Origin: [Clostridium] aminophilum
Lineage (GTDB): Bacteria > Bacillota > Clostridia > Lachnospirales > Lachnospiraceae
Reading direction: 5' to 3'
Assembly (NCBI RefSeq): GCF_900101295.1
Contig: NZ_FOIL01000031.1
Coordinates: 1 to 38,508 of the forward strand
DNA length: 38,508 nucleotides
The notes beneath the pieces were generated by a model that saw only the letters and a program-made list of their open reading frames with translations, was not told where the DNA came from and made no database searches. Positions 33,403 through 38,508 of the stretch are shown here, piece by piece. Position numbers and translations under genes: made by a program. Numbering within the stretch: the stretch's first letter is position 1; each line of letters starts with the position of its first letter.

Positions 33403-33472
33403 GCGATGCAATGGGGCATCACACCGCGCAGATGCGCGGAGTGTGAATGCGCTGCGGCATCGCTCTTTTTTT
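33403..33472 (+). terminator. Second terminator in the amt-PII leader
   Basis: Outer arms GCGATGC / GCATCGC enclose a strong inner hairpin, then TC and seven T, ending one base before the AGGGGAG ribosome site of amt-PII. Confidence 0.75.
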
Positions 33473-33487
33473 AGGGGAGAAGTGCAT

Positions 33488-35257
33488 ATGAACGAAGCAG
33501 TTTTAAGTGCAGTCAACAGCAGCGTTTTCGGCGTTTGGTTCCTGATCGGAGCCGCGCTGGTGTTCTGGATGCAGGCCGGATTTGCCATGTGCGAAGCCGG
33601 CTTCACCAGAGCAAAAAACACCGGCAATATCATCATGAAAAACCTGATGGATTTCTGTATCGGTACCGTCGTATTTATTCTGATCGGCTTCGGCCTGTTT
33701 CTGGGGGAAGACTGTATCGGAATCGTCGGAAAACCGGGATTCGACATTTTCACCAACTACGCAGCCTTCGACTGGTCCAACTTCGTATTCAACCTTGTGT
33801 TCTGCGCAACGACCGCGACCATCGTTTCCGGATCCATGGCCGAGCGGACAAAGTTTCTGTCCTACTGCGTATACTCCGCTGTGATCTCCGCGATCATCTA
33901 TCCGGTGGAAGCACACTGGACCTGGGGCGGCGGCTGGCTTGCACAGATGGGCTTTCATGACTTTGCCGGTTCCAACTGTATTCACATGGTCGGCGGAATC
34001 TCTGCTCTCATCGGCGCCGCCTTCCTCGGTGCCCGCATCGGAAAGTTCGAAAAAGACGCCTCCGGAAAAATTGTGAAGGTCAATGCCTTCCCGGGCCACA
34101 ACCTGGTTGCCGCCGCACTCGGTGTCTTTATCCTCTGGCTCGGCTGGTACGGATTCAACGGTGCCGCCTGCACATCCGTGGAGCAGCTCGGCTCCGTCTT
34201 TGTAACCACCACCATTGCCCCGGCGCTGGCAACTGTCACCTGCATGATCTTCACCTGGGTCAAATACGGGAAGCCGGATGTCTCCATGTGTCTGAACGCA
34301 TCGCTAGCCGGTCTTGTCGCCATCACTGCTCCGTGTGACGTCACCGACGCCTTCGGCGCCATCATCATCGGTGTTGTTGCCGGTCTTCTGGTCTGCTTCG
34401 GCGTCTGGTTTCTGGATTATAAACTTCACGTCGATGATCCGGTCGGCGCGGTGGCGGTTCACTGTCTGAACGGAATCTGGGGCACACTGGCAGTGGGCCT
34501 GTTCGCAACCAACACCGCACCGGGTTACTCCATTGCGGACGCATCCGGCGCAGAAATGCTCGGTCTGTTCTACGGCGGCGGTTTTCGGCTCCTCATAATT
34601 CAGCTGATCGGGATGCTTTCCACCGCAGCGTGGACCGCAGTTACCATCTCCATCACCTTCCTTGCAATCCGCGCGGCATTTGGTCTTCGCGTCACCGAGG
34701 AAGAAGAAATCCTCGGTCTGGATTCCACAGAACACGGCCTCGCATCCGCTTATTCGGGCTTTGCGATCATGGATGTATCCAACACGCTTAATATGACGGT
34801 CAACGAGAACACCGATCTGGGCGTAAACGAATACGTTCAGGCATCGGAGGCCCAGAAAAATGCAGCCGTTCCGGTTGTCACCGGTCCGGTCATGACTTCC
34901 ACCGGAATCCACAAGGTCGTCATCATTACCAAGCTGTCCCGCTATGATCGACTCCGCAAGGCCATGAACGATCTCGGCGTCACCGGCATGACGGTCACAC
35001 AGGTTATGGGCTGCGGCATCCAGAAGGGTTCCGGTGAAATGTACCGGGGCGTTGAGATGGATGTCACCCTTCTTCCGAAGATCAAGCTGGAGGTTGTGGT
35101 CAGCAAGATCCCGGTTGAGGATGTCGTCGAAGCGGCGAAGAAAACCCTTTATACCGGTCATATCGGCGATGGCAAGATCTTCGTATACAGCGTGGAAAAT
35201 GTTGTAAAAGTCCGCACCGGTGAAATCGGCACCGCAGCGCTTGCGGATGTTGAGTAA
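33488..35257 (+). CDS. amtB: Ammonium transporter fused to a C-terminal PII (GlnK) domain
   Basis: Residues about 1-415 of the 589-residue product form an Amt channel of about eleven membrane segments. It has FAMCEAGFTRAKNTGNI, EAHWTWGGGWL and the paired pore His regions (HDFAGSNCIHMVGG; AVHCLNGIWG). Residues about 474-589 are a complete PII domain (HKVVIITKLSRYDRLRKAM; T-loop QKGSGEMYRGVEMD; B-loop TGHIGDGKIFV; C-loop VRTGEIGTAAL). PII reports energy and 2-oxoglutarate and normally plugs Amt; here it is covalently attached. In the T-loop the Tyr usually uridylylated (RGAEY) is Met. The start at 33488 has AGGGGAG upstream; longer readings would cross the leader terminators. Divergent from gltB. 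Confidence 0.95.
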   Translation: MNEAVLSAVNSSVFGVWFLIGAALVFWMQAGFAMCEAGFTRAKNTGNIIMKNLMDFCIGTVVFILIGFGLFLGEDCIGIVGKPGFDIFTNYAAFDWSNFVFNLVFCATTATIVSGSMAERTKFLSYCVYSAVISAIIYPVEAHWTWGGGWLAQMGFHDFAGSNCIHMVGGISALIGAAFLGARIGKFEKDASGKIVKVNAFPGHNLVAAALGVFILWLGWYGFNGAACTSVEQLGSVFVTTTIAPALATVTCMIFTWVKYGKPDVSMCLNASLAGLVAITAPCDVTDAFGAIIIGVVAGLLVCFGVWFLDYKLHVDDPVGAVAVHCLNGIWGTLAVGLFATNTAPGYSIADASGAEMLGLFYGGGFRLLIIQLIGMLSTAAWTAVTISITFLAIRAAFGLRVTEEEEILGLDSTEHGLASAYSGFAIMDVSNTLNMTVNENTDLGVNEYVQASEAQKNAAVPVVTGPVMTSTGIHKVVIITKLSRYDRLRKAMNDLGVTGMTVTQVMGCGIQKGSGEMYRGVEMDVTLLPKIKLEVVVSKIPVEDVVEAAKKTLYTGHIGDGKIFVYSVENVVKVRTGEIGTAALADVE

Positions 35258-35329
35258 CCCCTGATAGCGATATTGATTTCTCATTCCGGGAATACGAAGC
35301 GGAACTTTATCGAGAAGATTCTCATCAAA

Positions 35330-35378
35330 AACAGAAGAGGCATCCCGGATCATCATCATTCCGGATGCCTCTTCTGTT
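35330..35378. terminator. Bidirectional terminator between amt-PII and the PNPOx gene
   Basis: A 16-bp perfect stem AACAGAAGAGGCATCC with its complement surrounds a 17-base loop. It serves the convergent amt-PII and PNPOx transcripts. The remaining sequence of 35258-35516 shows no gene I can support. Confidence 0.8.
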
Positions 35379-35516
35379 CTGTCTATCATAGAGCCGTCTG
35401 CCATTTCAGAAATATACTCCATTTGTTTCACCGCTAAACCTTCGGGAATATACCTCAATGAAGCAAAAGGAGACTCCGTTTTCCCCAAACGAACTCCTAT
35501 CATTTTTTCATAACAT

Positions 35517-35912
35517 TTAGAATGTAATCGTCTCCGGCTCCTCTGTGAAGCTGCAGAACACCGCAGTTGCGTTCTTCAGATAGAATACCGCCGTATTTCC
35601 GTCTCCGACCGCATACATTTTCTTCAGCGTCGGATTGGCATCCAGCATCGCCTGCTGCGCTTCCGCTCTCTCGTCCAAAACGGCCTCTGCATTCAGACGG
35701 ATCCATTTGCCATCTGCCATTCCGGAGATCGCAACCTTCGGATGTGCCAGCATTTGTTTTGCAACATTTTTCTTTAATCCGGTCTGGATGTAAAGCTTTC
35801 CCTCGAAAATGTTCTGTGCACCGAACGGTCTGACATGCGGCTCGCCCGCATCATCCACGGTTGCGAGATACCATGTTCCGGCTTTCTTCAGAAACTCAAA
35901 TACTTTCTCCAT
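35517..35912 (-). CDS. PNPOx-like flavin-binding protein
   Basis: This 131-residue protein has the split-barrel fold pattern of pyridoxamine 5'-phosphate oxidase-like proteins. LKKAGTWYLATVDDAGEPHVRPFG at the N-terminus is the FMN-binding beta-hairpin, and LYIQTGLKKNVAKQMLAHPKVAISG follows. The C-terminal strand ends FCSFTEEPETITF. These small flavoproteins bind FMN, F420 or heme; the reaction here is unknown. GGAGGA precedes the ATG. It follows the GltS gene by 61 bases on the same strand, so the two may be co-transcribed. Confidence 0.85.
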   Translation of the reverse strand: MEKVFEFLKKAGTWYLATVDDAGEPHVRPFGAQNIFEGKLYIQTGLKKNVAKQMLAHPKVAISGMADGKWIRLNAEAVLDERAEAQQAMLDANPTLKKMYAVGDGNTAVFYLKNATAVFCSFTEEPETITF

Positions 35913-35973
35913 GCGTTCCTCCTGCTTTTTTTGATGAATCTCTCCGGTTTCAATGCATTACAGGACTTCTCCG

Positions 35974-37218
35974 TCATCCCGCAAATCCCTGAACAAAGAA
36001 CTTGATAAAGGCAATCGTCTGAGGCTGGTAAATGATATCCACCAGAAACGCCCCGACGATCGGGACAATCATAAAGGCGCGGCGGGACATTCCGTATTCC
36101 TCGGTGACAGCAGTCATATTGACGATCGCACTCGGAGTCGCGCCGAGACCGTGGCCGCAGAGTCCGGAACACATCACCGCAGCATCGTAGTTTGATCCCA
36201 GAATCCGGAATACCACAAAGTATGCCGCCAGGCACATAAAGATCGCCTGAAGTGCCACCACGAGAAGCACACCGCCCATGAGATCCAGCAGATCCCAGAG
36301 CCGGAGTGTCATCAGCGCAAGGGACAGATAGAGATTCAGCATGACATCGCCGAGCTTGTCCGCCAGCGGAAAACTGAATTTGTAAAAATGTGCTCTCTCG
36401 TTGATATTCCGCAGAATTACCGCGACAAACATCGCGCCGACATAGCTTGGAAAAGACATCCCGATCAGCGTGCCGATCCAGCCGGAGATCTGTGTTCCGA
36501 CCGCCATGCATATGATGAGTGCCGATACGTTTTTGATGATATCAAGACCGGTCAGATTCAGCGCTGCATCGGAAGCGTTGACGCTCTCGACGCCTGCGTA
36601 GCTGTCATTGTTTTCTTCCGGCTTCAGATGATGTTTCACGATCAGGAGACGTCCCAGCGGACCTCCGACCAGAACACCGGAGATCAGTCCGAAGGTCGCG
36701 GCGGCCGCGCCGACGCCGACGGCAGCCTCATATCCTATCTCCTGAAAGGTTGAGCCATATGCCGCAGCAGCTCCGTGACCTCCAATCATCGAGATCGCTC
36801 CTGCCAGTAAAGCATACGGGGCTTCGAGGCCGATCGTCTTGCTGACAGCGATACTGATTGCATTTTGACAGATGGAAATGATTCCGGCGCAAAGCCAATA
36901 GATAATGAGAAGAACGCCACCACGCTTCAGAAGTGAGAAACTGGCGCCGAGGCCAACGGTGGTAAAGAACGCAAGCATGAACGGAGATTGAAAAGAAGAA
37001 TCAAACTGAAAAGAAAAAGCTCCTGTCATGTGCCCAAAAAAGGTAATGAACATGAACAGAAATCCGCCGACAACCGGTGCCGGGATACAATATTTTTCCA
37101 ATACATGGACTTTCTTCTTGATCCAGTATCCGATCAGAAGAAGCACGCAGGCCATTGCAGTCGTAAAGACTGCATCGCAGGTCATCGTGAAGATGCCGTC
37201 TGTCACAGCTGTTTTCAT
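35974..37218 (-). CDS. gltS: Sodium/glutamate symporter
   Basis: The 414-residue membrane protein matches GltS (about 400 residues, ten or more segments in two inverted halves). Typical blocks are KYCIPAPVVGGFLFM, FFTTVGLGASFSLLKRGG, AGAISMIGGHGAAAAYG and, in the second half, CSGLCGHGLGATPSAIVNM. It imports glutamate with Na+. The start at 37218 (MKTAVTDG) has GGGGG about eight bases upstream and is preferred to an ATG 17 codons earlier. With gltB and amt-PII next door it fits a glutamate/ammonium supply locus. A PNPOx-like gene follows. Confidence 0.93.
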   Translation of the reverse strand: MKTAVTDGIFTMTCDAVFTTAMACVLLLIGYWIKKKVHVLEKYCIPAPVVGGFLFMFITFFGHMTGAFSFQFDSSFQSPFMLAFFTTVGLGASFSLLKRGGVLLIIYWLCAGIISICQNAISIAVSKTIGLEAPYALLAGAISMIGGHGAAAAYGSTFQEIGYEAAVGVGAAAATFGLISGVLVGGPLGRLLIVKHHLKPEENNDSYAGVESVNASDAALNLTGLDIIKNVSALIICMAVGTQISGWIGTLIGMSFPSYVGAMFVAVILRNINERAHFYKFSFPLADKLGDVMLNLYLSLALMTLRLWDLLDLMGGVLLVVALQAIFMCLAAYFVVFRILGSNYDAAVMCSGLCGHGLGATPSAIVNMTAVTEEYGMSRRAFMIVPIVGAFLVDIIYQPQTIAFIKFFVQGFAG

Positions 37219-37474
37219 ACAAAAATCCCCCTTTTCCGTCGATCGTTTTGCCGACAACATTATTGTCATTCATATTAGATACCAAAAGCATAAATTTTTC
37301 AATATTTTGCAAGAACAATCTATGTTTTTAATAAATACTGTGGTATCAATCTGTCTACTATTCACAACAAGGTGGTCAGCTATGATCTGAAGTTATCGAA
37401 AAACGATTCTCAAAGGGAGATTCCTGCATGTATTCCGGTTAACGATGGGAACTTTCAATCGCATTAAGCACAGC

Positions 37475-37512
37475 AGAGGCATTCCGGAATTCTTTCCGAA
37501 ATGCCTCTTTTT
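37475..37512 (+). terminator. Plus-strand terminator with no gene before it
   Basis: AGAGGCATTCCGGAA pairs with TTTCCGAAATGCCTCT (one mismatch), followed by TTTTTCTT on the plus strand; the minus strand lacks a U-tract. No plus-strand gene ends here, so an unannotated transcript from within 37280-37470 is possible. That stretch has only weak promoter-like sequence (TTGCAA, 17 bases, AATAAA) and a four-codon ORF behind AAGGGAG. Confidence 0.6.
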
Positions 37513-37609
37513 CTTCCAGTTCAAGTATTGACTCTCTTCTGACGTTCGCATATTCCGCGAACCTCATTCCATCTGCTTTGATTCGTCTGCTCCATTCCGA
37601 TTCACCCGA

Positions 37610-38185
37610 TCAGTTAATATAGATCCTCATACAGTATTTTGGAACGTTATTACCCTCATTGAGCCCGACATATTTTCCCTTGTTCGAGCCGGCATTGTAT
37701 TTCCAATAAACGTCCACATGAGGATGTTCGGCCAGCACGTACATCGAAACCATACAAACGGCATTCCGGTAGTCCAGGGTCGCTATATAGGCTCCGTTGG
37801 GATTTCCGGACTCAAATACCGTTCCACCATCCAACGATGTACCTTTACCGTAGGTTTTGGAACCCGCCGGAAGAAGATCTCTTGATTTATAAAACTTCCC
37901 GGTTTTGGGATCGTAGGCTCCGAACGCATTCGTTCCCTCTTTGCCTCCGCCGGTGTTCCAGTCCATACCGGCCGCATAGGCACTCGCCGAGTCATGTACA
38001 CCCGCATAATAGAGCTCTACCGCTGCCGAAGCCGCAGATCGCATCGTCGCAAGGTCATGCGCTTCTCTCGCTTTTTCCATCTGATTATTAAAAATGGGAA
38101 TTGCAACCGCAACAAGAATGCCGATAATTGCAACGGCGATCAACAACTCTGCAATCGTAAAACCTTTTTTTGCTCGATCTGTCAC
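37610..38185 (-). CDS. Type IV pilin-like / pseudopilin protein
   Basis: The 191-residue protein has the prepilin signature KKG/FTIAELLIAVAIIGILVAVA, with Glu at +5 after a short basic leader, so a prepilin peptidase should cut after Gly. The hydrophobic helix would anchor it and pack in a filament. The C-terminal domain is Gly/Tyr-rich with two Cys (NAVCMV, KYCMRI) that could form a disulfide loop. The start is taken as GTG at 38185, eight bases after GGGGGG, giving an 8-residue leader; a GTG seven codons upstream is less likely. No pilus assembly ATPase, peptidase or other pilin lies in the window. Confidence 0.85.
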   Translation of the reverse strand: MTDRAKKGFTIAELLIAVAIIGILVAVAIPIFNNQMEKAREAHDLATMRSAASAAVELYYAGVHDSASAYAAGMDWNTGGGKEGTNAFGAYDPKTGKFYKSRDLLPAGSKTYGKGTSLDGGTVFESGNPNGAYIATLDYRNAVCMVSMYVLAEHPHVDVYWKYNAGSNKGKYVGLNEGNNVPKYCMRIYIN

Positions 38186-38344
38186 TTGACATCCCCCCTC
38201 GAACACACAAGAATCCGATCATCTATCCAACCGTCAAAAACCTTTCTTTCCTACTTATATTTTAATGTTATTTTGCTGGTTTTTCTATATGCAGAACAAA
38301 ATATTTTTTTTCGTATTTTTTCTGTCACTATTGGATTGCGAGTT

Positions 38345-38469
38345 TCTCTCGCTATCGCGGCAGTCGCCAAGGCCTCGCGCAAGCACAGGCTTTGACTCGT
38401 TGCTCACGCGGAACAAAGTCCGCAAGCGGACTTTGCGCGCCGCCGCTGGTCACCGTTAGGTGACAGCTT
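38345..38469 (+). repeat. Interspersed GC-rich repeat, right copy
   Basis: 38426-38469 is an exact inverted match to 1-44, and 38411-38433 an exact inverted match to 81-103. The left part (38354-38390) resembles 32703-32740. The end of the unit, GTCACC-GTTA-GGTGAC, is a perfect hairpin. After the repeat, 38470-38508 is GC-rich and ends in seven T. No gene is seen in 38186-38508. Confidence 0.85.
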
Positions 38470-38508
38470 CCTTACAGCGGCGTGCGCATCCTCGCGGAGC
38501 GTTTTTTT

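Larger units (their letters stand above)
33252..33487 (+). ncRNA. amt-PII leader with two terminators and an A1/G4 hairpin
   Basis: The leader of about 235 bases carries two complete intrinsic terminators in series. The first is 33266-33293 plus eight T. The second runs from GCGATGC (33403-33409) to GCATCGC (33457-33463) plus TC and seven T. Between them is a long hairpin GAGCGAAAC/GTTTCGCTC (about 33359-33387). A hairpin GATGC-AATGGG-GCATC (33405-33420) uses the 5' arm of terminator 2 and has a six-base loop with A1 and G4, like the gltB leader hairpin. Inner hairpin 33419-33446 (CACAC/GTGTG, CGCGC/GCGCG) supports terminator 2. This points to antitermination control. Confidence 0.6.

Noticed and set aside
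33323-33487. An N-terminal extension of amt-PII from an in-frame ATG at 33323
   Set aside because: It would translate the leader hairpins and the second terminator, and the ATG at 33488 has a proper ribosome site and begins the conserved Amt sequence.
34304-35503. A 399-codon minus-strand frame opposite amt-PII and its 3' region
   Set aside because: Most of it is antisense to the transporter; it crosses the bidirectional terminator and shows no family signature.
1-38508. The whole window as a transposon bounded by 44-base inverted repeats
   Set aside because: No transposase or integrase is seen, core ribosomal and nitrogen genes lie inside, and a third degenerate copy of part of the repeat lies internally.
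1-38508. tRNA or rRNA genes
   Set aside because: No cloverleaf-like or rRNA-like segment was recognised by eye; a covariance scan could not be run.

Overview
The window looks like a contig-sized piece of chromosome from a strictly anaerobic Clostridia bacterium, most likely Lachnospiraceae. The reasons are Gram-positive style genes with strong Shine-Dalgarno sites, a ribosomal L10 leader, an Amt-PII fusion, a clostridial YhaO/YhaN pair, MocR and WYL regulators, and frequent hairpin-plus-U-tract terminators. The species assignment is inference. The first 44 bases are an exact reverse complement of bases 38426-38469, so the window starts and nearly ends in copies of one repeat, which is what contig ends look like.

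Layout. 1-9463 is fairly GC-rich. It holds a lipoprotein, an HTH-AAA ATPase without its usual nuclease end, a formate/nitrite-type channel with an odd MocR regulator, a MATE exporter behind a riboswitch-like leader, and an orphan HipA-like kinase. About 9592-25081 is mostly more AT-rich and looks like an accessory island. It holds a WYL regulator / 61-aa protein / radical SAM-SPASM / BRCT operon, a DUF1351 / UvrD-nuclease / DEDDh exonuclease operon, an LRR protein, a YhaO-YhaN (SbcCD-like) pair flanked by diverged direct repeats, and a broken HIRAN gene. 25383-26648 is rplJ-rplL with its L10 leader, standing alone without rplKA or rpoBC.

26814-37218 is mainly nitrogen metabolism: a kinase-like protein, the large subunit of glutamate synthase (gltB), a divergent ammonium transporter fused to a PII domain, a PNPOx-like flavoprotein and a GltS glutamate/Na+ symporter. 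Both gltB and amt-PII have consensus promoters followed by long leaders with intrinsic terminators. In each leader a hairpin with a six-base loop (A at 1, G at 4) overlaps the 5' arm of a terminator, which suggests co-regulation by antitermination. A lone type IV pilin-like gene lies near the right end.

Best candidates for something new: (1) the four-gene WYL / 61-aa / radical SAM (unusual cysteine spacing) / RTDFVTNSSS-BRCT operon; (2) the DNA-processing block DUF1351 / helicase-nuclease / exonuclease plus YhaO-YhaN and HIRAN; (3) the paired gltB and amt leaders; (4) the MATE leader.
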